A stretch of DNA of 64,000 bases from Chromobotia macracanthus (lineage: Eukaryota > Chordata > Actinopteri > Cypriniformes > Botiidae): contig JAZGTH010000020.1 of assembly GCA_036877525.1 (NCBI GenBank), positions 2,168,501-2,232,500 on the forward strand. Direction: 5' to 3'. Position numbers and translations under genes: made by a program. Within the stretch, counting starts at the first letter, position 1. Each line of letters begins with the position of its first letter. Below are positions 1 through 9,619 of the stretch, in pieces. The notes under the pieces were generated by a model. It was given only the letters and a program-made list of their open reading frames with translations, did no database searches and was not told the origin of the DNA.

Positions 1-620
1 GTTCCCTGATAGCTTTAATATTTGAATCATTAGATACCAAACCAGAATGATATCTCCTACTATGCCATTTATGTTGTGTGTTGCTTTGAAACCACCTCTC
101 ACCAAGAGTTCCACTTCCCAGTCAAATGGCCGTACTTATAAACTACCCATTGACCGCTCACAACATGACACTAAATGGATACTACCTTTGTGACCACAGA
201 TTTGTTTTTGTGGTTCTCACAGTGCCTCTAATAGTCTGCCACCTGCTGCAGCTAAAGATTGATTTTTGAAACAGTCTAATAAAGGGCCACACCGGTGGCT
301 GCAAAGGAATCAAAGTGCAAAAACTCTGGAATTAAAAGATCCCCTTGAGTTATTTTGCTTTAAGCATAAAAGCTGCTCTAAACATAATCCCATCTCCAGC
401 GTGTTACATCCACCCCCGACTACCTAACACAAGCTCCAAACAAAAGTCAGAGAATTTCCCGCATGTAACAGCAAAGTGGGCCACATCAAGTTCCCCTGAT
501 CAAGGACGCTCATGTCCTCCTGGCCTTTCTCCCTGTGGTTAAGTCATCTTTCCACATCTGCTGGAGTTTGTGCCTGAGGTAGAATGTGGCAGCGCACACC
601 TGCCTCTCCAGCACGGCCTG
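1..620. other. Unique-looking intergenic sequence, no gene seen
   Basis: AT-rich, non-repetitive sequence. A 65-codon ORF at 345-542 has no recognisable domain, no splice-flanked continuation and no codon bias that I can see, so I do not call it a gene. No RNA gene or strong repeat is visible. Confidence 0.6.
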
Positions 621-960
621 CCCGGCTATCAGGGAATGTTGTCAGAACATTGGCTAACGCTATCTAAACGTTCTCTCAAGTTTACCAAAAAATGTTCTTG
701 CAGGAATGTTAGTACAACGTTTTAAACATTATATATCATATGCATCAAAAATGTTACAGTTAGGTTGTTAGTGAACATTTTAAAAACATTACAGAATTGT
801 TGTGTCAAACAAAGTTTGAAAAACATTCTTATTACCAAACAATGATGTTAATACAACATCTAAAAAACTGGATGTTTTGAACATGTGAAAAACATTTTAA
901 CCTTTTTGTTACTTAATGGAAATATTAGGACAACGTTCTTACAACCTAAAACTGCTGGGT
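621..960 (+). repeat. FB-1 fold-back element, near-complete A-B copy
   Basis: This is the longest A-B copy of the recurrent family. End A (CCCGGCTATCAGGGAATGTT) starts at 621. It is followed by the A-arm words AGTTTACCAAAAAATGTTCT and GAATGTTAGTACAACG, then a middle part with GTTAATACAACATCTAAAAA. End B closes it, read in reverse as TTACTTAATGGAAATAT then ACAACCTAAAACTGCTGGGT at 960. It has no coding capacity, so it is a non-autonomous element that must have been mobilised in trans, if it is a DNA transposon. The structure resembles MITE/fold-back elements described in fish such as Angel, but I cannot confirm membership. Similar words recur at 5071, 9238, 21793, 37816 and 58155. Confidence 0.8.
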
Positions 961-2003
961 TAAAGCTGGGTTATTGTCATATGGTTGGGTTTCAACAAGC
1001 TTTACCCTGCATGCAACAGTGAGACAACAGTAAGACACAAGCTCTGCAGTCATAAGAGCAGACTGTTATCATCTACCGCTTGCAATCCCTCATTTTGCAG
1101 TAACATCGCTGTAGGCAAACTCATAAGTCTCTTCTCATGACCTGGAGTAACACTCAATTTTCCCAGGGCTCAGATAGTTGAGAACCTGAAAGATGAAACT
1201 AAAATCCCTGCTTTCTAAACCCCTGCCCAATACTTTTAACTGAGGAATGTAATATTGTCTCTGCGCCCGCAGACAAGTTGTCAAAACCAGTTGCAACAGG
1301 GTCAGAGATCTCAACCCCCCGGTTTCCTTTTTACATAACCACGCTAATGTAAAATTAAATCACGTCTCCACTCTCTGCAATGCATGATGCATGTTTTGGA
1401 AGAAGCCTTCCACTGCATTATTTTAATGCGATGGTGGAATCTTTTAAAATCCTTCTGTGTACCTTGAGAATTGAGTTTATTACAGCACGCCCACCGTCCT
1501 CACACTGCACTTTCAAGTGAATATATTTTAAAACCCCAAATAAGCGAATGAGATTCAGAATAAACGCTGAGTTTCTCAGTGCCACCCAAGGGTATTGTGG
1601 GCAGCTGTCTCTCAGGGTGACGTGTGAGTGGGAAACGTTTGTCCTTGATTTAGGCTGCTGTTGGTTAAATTCTCATACTGTTAAATTCTCAGCTGATTGA
1701 ATATCTCCCCACCTGCCTGGAAATCTGGCTGATTAATTAATCGGTGACCTCGCATCGGTTTGCGCATTAAGTCCTTTTGTAAGAAAAATAACCTTGGTCA
1801 TGCATGCTGGAAGAAGCCCAACAAAAAGTGGGGTGACGTTGCCCACTTCAGCTCGTCAAACACCCTTTTACAACTAGGCATTACACTTTTAATGGATCAG
1901 CCCACCTGACGAGTGCAGAGATGCTCTGAGCGCGCTCTGAAAAGACTTTTCCAAGATACATTGCAGCTAAAGGTCGGCCTGGATAACTTTCACAGGAATT
2001 CCC
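961..2003. other. Intergenic sequence, no gene seen
   Basis: No supported coding region. Just after the FB-1 end, 950-1010 contains repeated GCTGGGTT words that may be a fragment of another fish repeat. At 1662-1691 GTTAAATTCTCA occurs twice, 17 bases apart. Otherwise the sequence looks unique. Confidence 0.5.
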
Positions 2004-2046
2004 TATACACAGCTGTCTATATCTATATATACAGCTGTCTATATAT
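2004..2046. repeat. Short tandem duplication, period 22
   Basis: ACAGCTGTCTATAT occurs at 2009-2022 and again at 2031-2044, inside alternating TA sequence. Each copy carries a palindromic CAGCTG E-box core. It looks like a local replication-slippage duplication. A functional paired E-box is possible but unsupported. Confidence 0.6.
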
Positions 2047-3496
2047 TCAATGTTTTGCATTTATCATGTAACTGCAACTTTTTAACTGCGGTCTTTACCA
2101 GGTTCATTCTGAGGCAGGGGAGGATTTGAAAGCAAACGTGAAGGAGTGACAGATTATATCTTCATTATGGTAAAAGTCTGACCTTGACCAAATTGTTAGC
2201 GGAGGTGAGGTCCACTCATGAACAGGGTTAGAATAAACGCTGTCATCACAGGACCAATCACTGTCCAATTTTCCTGCAAATCCTCGAACCGTGAGGGTTC
2301 GAAACAGTCTGAAATAACAGCGCACTGCAATCAATTGGTCCTGGTCACTCTCGAATCAATGTACCTTTTCAAAAAGTTATTGACGGGCCCTGCTAAGATC
2401 ATGAGAGACACTTGTGTGTCTCTGTGACCTTCACAGATCTGACAGACGGAGGATAAAGGGATACTTTAGAAAAATTAGACCCACAAGAACTGTGAAGTTC
2501 TGTTCTCAACAGGAACTGAAACCCACTACATATATACTCTCTCTCTCTTCTGAAAAATGTTTTACAGCAGAAATAGGTCTTGGAGAGAAAAACCAAAAAT
2601 CTTTTATGAATTTCATCTCCTAGCCGCATGCAGCTTCTCCCATGACACATTATATTAATTAGGAAAAGACTTTGCAAAAGACATTATTCTGAGTCAGAAA
2701 CTTTAATGACTTCAAGCTCAGCGCTCGGTCTAATTTTAATATTATTTTATTTTAATTTGCACCTAATTGAATCGGAAATATACCCGACAATCCCCAGCGG
2801 CATCTGTCCACGATGACTGAAACACTTCTGCAGATATTTTCCTGAGGAGCTTCTTTCTTTATTCTATTAAAGTTGAGCTACTTGGACACTTGTTCTTGTA
2901 ATGAGCTTTTAAACTCCATTATTCACTCTAATTCTGGGCTCTGCACAAATATTTTATCTTGCTACCTGAGTTTATCTTGTGTTTAATTTGTGTGTGTGTT
3001 TATCTACACACAGATCTAGGCAGTTTTATTATCTGAATCCACTGGTTACATTCGTTTCAATTTATACACCCACTTTATCAACCAAATGGACCATTTGAGC
3101 TCAAATATTTCAGAGCAGTTGTCAGAGATGTATTGAGAATTTTTTCTTTATAATTAAGGCATTTGAAATATTAAAATATTAAAGGCCTTAAATATAAAAA
3201 TGCATATTAAAGGCATTTAAGAATAACCAATCTTTAACTAATAATTTAAATAACAATCATCACAATTGAATCTAATACTCAAGCCAAATGCAAAGGTTTG
3301 GAGAAACTGACAGTAAAATGCTGGGTTAACTAAAACAAGTGTTTGAACCCACTAGCCTTTAATGCTGATTACAAAATCAAGTATGTTTTCTTAATACATC
3401 TTTGAGTACTTTTATAAAAGTTACCGTATAAACAAATTACAAACAAGTTATGAAACTTATTTTAACTTATTATTTTAATATGCAAATTGACTACCC
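2047..3496. other. AT-rich intergenic sequence, no gene seen
   Basis: Several overlapping ORFs of 60-90 codons on both strands between 2104 and 2677 contradict one another and show no domain. A CT tract lies at about 2533-2547. From 3150 to 3260 the sequence is very AT-rich with repeated ATTAAAGGC words. I see no RNA gene. The GGGTTCGAAAC word near 2295 resembles a tRNA B box but has no A box or cloverleaf around it. Confidence 0.5.
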
Positions 3497-3745
3497 AGCT
3501 GAGGACTGTGTGAGGTACAAGCAGAGAGCTGAGGACACAAACACAGCTGTGGGGCCTGACGGTGTCTTAAGCCCTCAGGTAGTTTAAGCTAGTTTAAGAT
3601 TTGAGCTAGACAGCTTTGTAAAGTTCTGCAGCACCTGTTACAAATCTCTCTGAGCTTTAGAGTTCTCTCAGTTCTGAAAGACTTCCTGCAAAGTTCAGAT
3701 GCCACAGACGGGTCGCTCCTGAATCATTAGGAACAACAGAATATA
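3497..3745 (+). pseudogene. Decayed LINE reverse-transcriptase fragment (L2/Maui-like)
   Basis: Translation of the + strand from about 3530 gives a stretch reading NTAVGPDGVLSPQ, which matches the GPDG(V/I) motif near the start of the reverse-transcriptase domain of non-LTR retrotransposons. After a frame change, 3630-3700 reads LLQISLSFRVLSVLK. This resembles the LF-x-SLS-x-VP-x-xWK segment that follows in L2/Maui-type LINEs, and the DNA there resembles the CTGGAAGACTTCCTG segment of that segment. Several in-frame stops and at least one frameshift make it non-functional. Only about 250 bases remain, a small internal piece of an element normally several kb long. No ORF1, endonuclease or 3' tail is visible nearby. 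The clade assignment is from memory of motif patterns. Confidence 0.6.
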
Positions 3746-5070
3746 TTTCTGATCAAACATTTCAAAAACTGCGAATGAAATAGCAAGAGAGATGCATCGT
3801 GCTCTTGTACTCTCTTGATGTTTGTTTTTACTTTAATAATGGATGAGATCAGACTAACTTTCTTGACAGGAAAGCCTACAGATCTTTCAAAATGCCTGTA
3901 ACGTTCTTGAGGTAACATTAGTAGTAATTTTTAAATGTTTTATATCACATATCATAGAAATTTAGAAGTTATATGTATTTTTACTAGATGTGGAACTATG
4001 CCTTTATATTAGTATGCCAAACTATGCCTTTACATCAGTCACTATGATGTTTTAGTGAAATCTAGTCTTACAAAACAGCCCATGATGACGTGCTGTCCTT
4101 GGTTTTTTAAAACAAAATAAATTAAAATAATATGATTATAATAAAAAAGACGCTACCTTTCATGACCTTGTAGCTGTCAGTGTTTTCAGACATTTAATAT
4201 GGTGCCCTGGTGTAAGCTCATCTTTGATTGGGCAGAATCACGCAGTAACAAAAAAACAGCCAATCAGAGAGGTTTCATCCCTAAATATTCCCCCGTGATC
4301 TAAAGTGCATTTACGTTTCGACCAGCAAACAACAGCATTCTTGCCTCTGTGCTGTGAATGACTAAGACCCCTTTTGTATTTGCACTTTCATTCGCTCCGT
4401 TCAATAAAAAGATGAAGGAATCATTCGTTCACCTTGCCGTGTGCTGAGCTGTGAAGAGCTTTTGACTTGATATGATTCTTCTGCCACTGAGAAGAGAGAA
4501 AAACCCATTACTGAGCGCCACTGCAAGATAACTGAAAAACAGGATTCTGCAGCACCGACTGCTGTAAATAAATGTTCTATAATACTTCAGTACTACAATG
4601 TCACAGAAATCATTTTCTGTTGCCGGCATAACTTATTTTAAGACAGAAAATGGACGTTATTTCCCAGCCTGGAAAGTTTCAGAGTTGGAGAGCAACAAAA
4701 CAGCCTTGTGTACAAACATACAATAACTTCTCAAAAGTTATTTTCTTCTAAAGAAAGGCACGCAAGGATATTCCCAGATATGAGGAATCATGTTCTGTCC
4801 TGAGATTATTGAAAACTGTCCATCTGAAATGTTCAAGAATCCGACATATAAATATATGACTTTGTTTGTTAAATCCGATCTAGTCTGGGCTAGTCATGGG
4901 AAGTTCAAAGAGCTCCAAGCAAGTATCACATGTTTTTATTTTATTATATCTTCAGAAGCGTAGATTCTGTTATGAAGGTTAAGACTGCAGTATGTTTAAA
5001 GTGTTTCTCTCATATTATGTGAAATTCACTTGATGGTATGCCAGGTTAGAACTTATTTCCCTCCCTCCCT
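3746..5070. other. Intergenic sequence, no gene seen
   Basis: AT-rich sequence without a supported gene. At 4000-4040 the words ACTATGCCTTTA(T/C)AT occur twice close together, a small direct repeat. ORFs at 3727-3918 and 4429-4629 on the minus strand have no recognisable features. Confidence 0.5.
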
Positions 5071-5347
5071 TTAGCAAACATTCTCAGAACGTTAGCTAAA
5101 GGTTTTTGTAGAACTTTGTTATATATCATAAATTTGATATTAAGATGTTTTTCTTAAGTTAGTGGAACATTTTAAAAACATTACAGAATAAAGAAATGTT
5201 TGAATAACATTCCTAAAACCAAGCAGTAATGTTAATACAACATCTAAAAAACATTCCCAGAAAGTAACATTTTAAATTAACATTTTTAAGTAACAGTTTT
5301 GTTACTTAAAGGAAACGTTCATACAACTTAAAAATTGTTAGCCGGGC
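5071..5347 (+). repeat. FB-1 fold-back element, A-B copy with degraded left end
   Basis: End A is eroded (TTAGCAAACATTCTCAGAAC) and most of the A arm is shortened. The middle part is well kept: TTAGTGGAACATTTTAAAAA, ATGTTAATACAACATCTAAA. End B is complete, running GTTACTTAAAGGAAACGTTC to AAAATTGTTAGCCGGGC at 5347. Same orientation as the copy at 621. Confidence 0.75.
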
Positions 5348-6270
5348 TGGAGGTTCCAGGAGAACTTTGATTAACAGAAAGATGCCACACAGTTCAGTAC
5401 AAACTCAGTACAACTGTGTTCCACTGGGTATTAAAGCAAATCCAGTAAGTGACCCACAAAATAAAAGACAGACCTCGTTTCCTCTCAGCTCTGCTTCAGT
5501 CAGGATATAGATTTAAAGGATGGGTTCTACCCGCCCTACACTGAAACGCTTTTGTGCCTCCTCTTTCCTTGTAAATTGCTTCTGCAGTCCACAAGAAGGG
5601 AACTTTCCTCTCTTGCTGTATAATACGAAAGGCCTTCACAGATCAATATAATGACCATTAGCATTTCAAAGGTCTTTTGAGGTTTGCACTTCTTGTAGAG
5701 CTTTAACCAAAGCAATATCTGCGTCACAGCGCAATACTCAAACTCCAGTAGTCCATGTAATCCATTTCTTAAAATCAGATCACTTAGCCTCATTTTTTGT
5801 CAAAAGAGACTCCCTGCACTGCAACAATGCATCAGCTAATAAAAAGCCTTTTTATCAGTCGCATGCTCAACAAAGTGTCCTTTTGTCTACTGCTTCATTT
5901 TAAATTGAGTGTGCATGCATGTGCTTGCTTATGCATGTGACATTTCACTTGAGCTGATAACCAGTTAAACCTCAGCTGTGTTTGAGTGACTCTAAACCTT
6001 ATTTTTTTGTAACTTAATTATGTAAACCCATGATTCATTTTACAGAGAGTTCGGTTCTTTTTAATAGTCAGGTTTAAACTGTTATTCTTTGTCTGTGAAT
6101 TTTACTATTACAGAATACAGTTTCTTAATAATAACAATTTCAATAACACATTTGTGAATGTATTTGTCTATATGGGCTCAACTGGAAGTGGGTCACCTCA
6201 TTTTATTCACCAGCACTGAGAATGTCCGTGAGTTGAATGGAAAGGAAAATCTCCATTATTTTGTCTCTTC
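5348..6270. other. Intergenic sequence, no gene seen
   Basis: No domain-bearing ORF. The minus-strand 85-codon ORF at 5536-5793 has nothing recognisable. The sequence is unique-looking. Confidence 0.5.
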
Positions 6271-6306
<36 letters not shown>

Positions 6307-6308
6307 TC
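6271..6308. repeat. (TTTC)n microsatellite
   Basis: About nine uninterrupted CTTT units on the + strand. The tract creates low-complexity ORFs (FLSFFLS or KERKKER) on both strands, which are artefacts. Confidence 0.95.
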
Positions 6309-8465
6309 AAGGAAGAATTCATTACTATGAAATTGTTCTCCAGCTCTCCTTTCCTCTCAGAGCTGAAGGGTCCCCAGCTTGTTAGAATAAAATTAGCCAT
6401 GCAGTTCAACATTTCACTTAAAAGTCTCCATGTACAACTTGAGTGGAACTGACTGAGGAACTCTGAAGATTTAAATAAAGATTGTAGAGTTTAACAAAAC
6501 ATTTACACTAACAAACAACCATATACAAACTTAAACTTTGTCAATGGAAGCAAACTGCAGAAACGTATTATATCTTCTGTTAAAAGATTCAGTCCAACAT
6601 GCTAAACCTACCTAGTTAATAGCTGGTCTTGAGTCCTGCATAGTAACGAACCTACAGTACCTACAGTAGGTGAACAGGTCAAGTTGTTCACCTGTTACTA
6701 CATTTGACTAGTTTTAGTGTATTTAAATTACTGATTGGCCAATCAGCTTCCAGGATCCATTTTACAAAATGCAATCGTAGCTTTCAGAGGCTCGTCCAGC
6801 CACGTGCTTCAGGTCTCAATGAGCCATTTACTGCTGCACCTGACCTGAAGGAGAAAATGAAGTGTTCTATCCATCATGATTTTGTGTGCTGTGTCTACAG
6901 CTACACTCTTGTTCAATCACATCCAGTTTGTCATGCTATATAGAGCTACAGGGGCTGCAAATTCCCTTCAAGACACCGCTCGGAGATAACCTTGTTGAGG
7001 TATGCTCGGTTTGGGAGGACAGGGTGAGCTACTGGTCATGGGTCCCACAAGGATATTAGTTATGTCAGTGCCTGCTACAGGAAATCTAGTTCCCTGTTTG
7101 TATCCAGAATTTTTTAATTCCTGTATTCTGTATTTTTGATGTCTTTGCACTCAAAAAAGAAGACCGTGGGTTTATATCACCCTCACCCCATCATAAATAA
7201 TTATGATTAGATAAAAATGATTCCTTCAGGTGAATACCGGATATTAACCTCATCTACAATATTAAAAATCATATTGTTTTATTGGTGAAATGTATCTATA
7301 TCGTTTTGGCTTGCTGTATTTAACTTTATGAAATGTATGAACTTGATGAGTTAATGTTGCTCTGATTTATTGATCACATAATTTTACAGTGCAAAAGTTA
7401 AAAAAAATACTTGAAAGAAACAAGTCCATGATCTTCCTAAGAAATTGGGTTACTTGCTGAGAAAACAGTTCCTGCTGGGTTTTATTTTCGCAGGTTAACG
7501 TTTAAAATATTGCATGAATTTTCAGTACTAGCATTGCAGTGAAGTAAATGTATTTAGATATTTTTTGCCTGTATTCTTCACATTTGCATATTTTAAGCTA
7601 TGGTTTGTTCCACAAAGCACTGAAGACCAGCACAGACATATGTTAATGTAAGCAGGGTAGTTTCTTTTTGTAATGTGAGGTGATCTGAAAATATACTTGT
7701 CTTTAAACAAACAGCTACAAGCTTTATAAACAACATCTGATTTCAAATGTATAAAATAAATGTGTGATATTTATACCAGATTGATTTAAAGTAACATTTA
7801 TGCAATCCTGTCACACACTGGATCCTTTCATTGATTTCTGACTCTGCCAGTGTATCAACACATGCTAATTTCAAAAGCTGCTGAAGATCAGAGGGTTTCG
7901 ATGATGTTTCAGACACCCACAGGAATAAGTGACATCCTCTCGTCGGATTTGTCTGTTTTTGGACATGTGCAGTAATGACTTCATCCTTCAGTCATGTTTC
8001 ACAGGCTGTTTAATCACAACAAGCTCTGGACGGATCTCACTCTGATACTGATACTGATGCGGTATGTCTCACAAACGTCTCGCTTGATGATGGGGTGGGT
8101 GGTGACTCTTATATCACAGTATGAGTAATTCTATAACATGGTAAAATTATATATCATGGTATTATGTTGACAGGCTCGATGAGGAGAGAATTGGAGCGTA
8201 TCACATCACTCAAAGTTACATTCCAGTATTTGTGTTTACTCTGCTGTTAAGTTTTTAAAGATTCTCTTTTGACAAGCACAGATCTATTATTTATTTATTC
8301 CACAAATGAAAATAACCGATAACCAACATAATCCCGCATAAATTTTAGCAAAGTATTTGTGTCTTTGACATCACTTCCTGTTTGATTTCCAGCTGGAGAG
8401 CTACTACTGTGCATTTTCAGAAACGTCAGTGAAAGCAGACGGTTTTACTCTCATTTAGAGGTGAA
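6309..8465. other. Intergenic sequence, no gene seen
   Basis: Apart from the candidate receptor site at 6668-6693 I see no gene, RNA or mobile element. Minus-strand ORFs at 6968-7150 and 7528-7746 and the + ORF at 6704-6943 lack recognisable features. A short ACTGAT triplication lies near 8046-8060. Confidence 0.45.
6668..6693 (+). promoter_or_regulatory. Candidate nuclear-receptor site (DR2) within an inverted repeat
   Basis: AGGTGA-AC-AGGTCA at 6668-6681 is two AGGTCA-type half-sites in direct repeat with 2-base spacing, the DR2 arrangement bound by RAR/RXR dimers. A third half-site, TCACCT, follows in inverted orientation. AGGTGAACA (6668-6676) and TGTTCACCT (6685-6693) are perfect inverted repeats around an 8-base loop. 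Such motifs also occur by chance in 64 kb, and nothing else ties this one to a promoter. Confidence 0.25.
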
Positions 8466-8605
8466 CTAGCTAACAGTTTTTAGATTGTAAGAACGCTTCC
8501 CTAACATTTACATTAAATAACAAAAACATTACAAATATTATTTTGAATGTACTAGGAACGTTAAAAGCCTCTAGTTTTTTAGTCATTATTGTTAATGTTA
8601 CAGAA
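8466..8605 (-). repeat. FB-1 element, truncated end-B fragment
   Basis: End B reads on the + strand as CTAGCTAACAGTTTTTAGAT, then AAGAACGCTTCCCTAACATT and ACATTAAATAACAAAAACAT. Similarity fades after about 8600. No A end is found downstream, so the element is broken. The orientation is opposite to the 621 copy. Confidence 0.65.
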
Positions 8606-9237
8606 ACTGTATGCATTTATTCTTCTGCAAAGTTATGATATAACGAAACTTTAAAATTAAAATTATTTCTCAAAAACCTAAATGCTGGTCACACGGGAAC
8701 TTACGACCATGCCTGCAATTTATCAACCAAGCATCAAACCTAATAAACTGACAAGCATCTTAAGAACGCGATTGCCTGTCAGTTAAAACATTCGAATTGT
8801 GAATACAAATAAAATAATACTAAAATAAAATAATAATAATAAATTTTAAAAAATTATAATTGTCCATTAACCACCCGACTCTTCACAACACCCTGTTTAA
8901 AACAGCTGAAAACAGCTCGTCCTCCTGCACTTCACATCTACACAAGCACCAAGGTGACCTTGAGCTTCAGTCTGCGCATGGAATCGTGAATAAGAGGAGA
9001 CGGAAAAAATGGGAGGGCCAAAAAAGCATTGTTTGTTAAAATAACAGCGTTTGGGCTGCGGTCCTGCCACTTCACGTTGTGATGCTGTCAGGCCCAAACC
9101 CTCCCCTGACTGACAGGCCCTGACATCAGACCAGCTGAGATCAATCATCTGCCGCGACAGACAGAAAGCGTAACCTTTGTAATTGCAGTCATTAGCCACG
9201 TAGCTTCAGCTCAGAGATGCGGGAAAGCTCACACTAC
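8606..9237. other. Intergenic sequence, no gene seen
   Basis: 8800-8860 is an AAATAAT-rich tract. From 8890 to 9230 the sequence is less AT-rich and contains a 100-codon minus-strand ORF (8897-9199) with no domain that I recognise. Nothing supports transcription or splicing. Confidence 0.45.
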
Positions 9238-9619
9238 CCCGGCTAACAGGGAATGTTGGCTAATGTTCTCTAAAAGTTCTCTCAAAGTTATCAAAAACGT
9301 TCTTGCGGTATTGTTACTAGAACTTTTTTTAACATTATATAACTTACCTTACTAAACCTTACCTTACCTAAACTTATGTTTTTGAAAACAAGCAATAAAG
9401 TTTATGCAACGACTAAAACCACTGGACGTTTTGAATGTTACTAGAATGATCAAAATAACATTTTAACAACTTAAGAATTTAAGAACATTTTTAATATATA
9501 TGATATATAACTTTGAAAACAATTTCTACTAATATTACTACAGGAACATTTTTAATAACTTTGACAGAACTTTTAGAAAACATTAGCCAATGTTCTGAAA
9601 CGTTCCCTGTTAGCTGGGG
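9238..9619. repeat. FB-1 element with two A ends (symmetric fold-back copy)
   Basis: Both termini are end A. The left is CCCGGCTAACAGGGAATGTT at 9238. The right, reverse-complemented, is CCCCAGCTAACAGGGAACGT from 9619. The arms stay alignable for about 100 bases (AAAAGTTCT(C/G)TCAAAGTTAT on both sides), so the copy can fold into a long hairpin. The left arm lacks about 10 bases (CAGAACATT region) present in the right arm. The interior still holds the middle segment with ACTGGACGTTTTGAATGTTA. It differs from the normal A-B copies and may be a nested or recombined pair. TACC repeats lie at about 9345-9370. Confidence 0.75.

Noticed and set aside
1..16. TTCCCTGATAGC at the window start, possibly the last bases of an FB-1 A end
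   Set aside because: Only about 12 bases are similar and the rest of the element would lie outside the window.
2275..2305. GGGTTCGAAAC resembling a tRNA T-arm or B box
   Set aside because: No A box, acceptor stem or cloverleaf can be built around it. It is part of a small TCGAACC/GGTTCGA hairpin.
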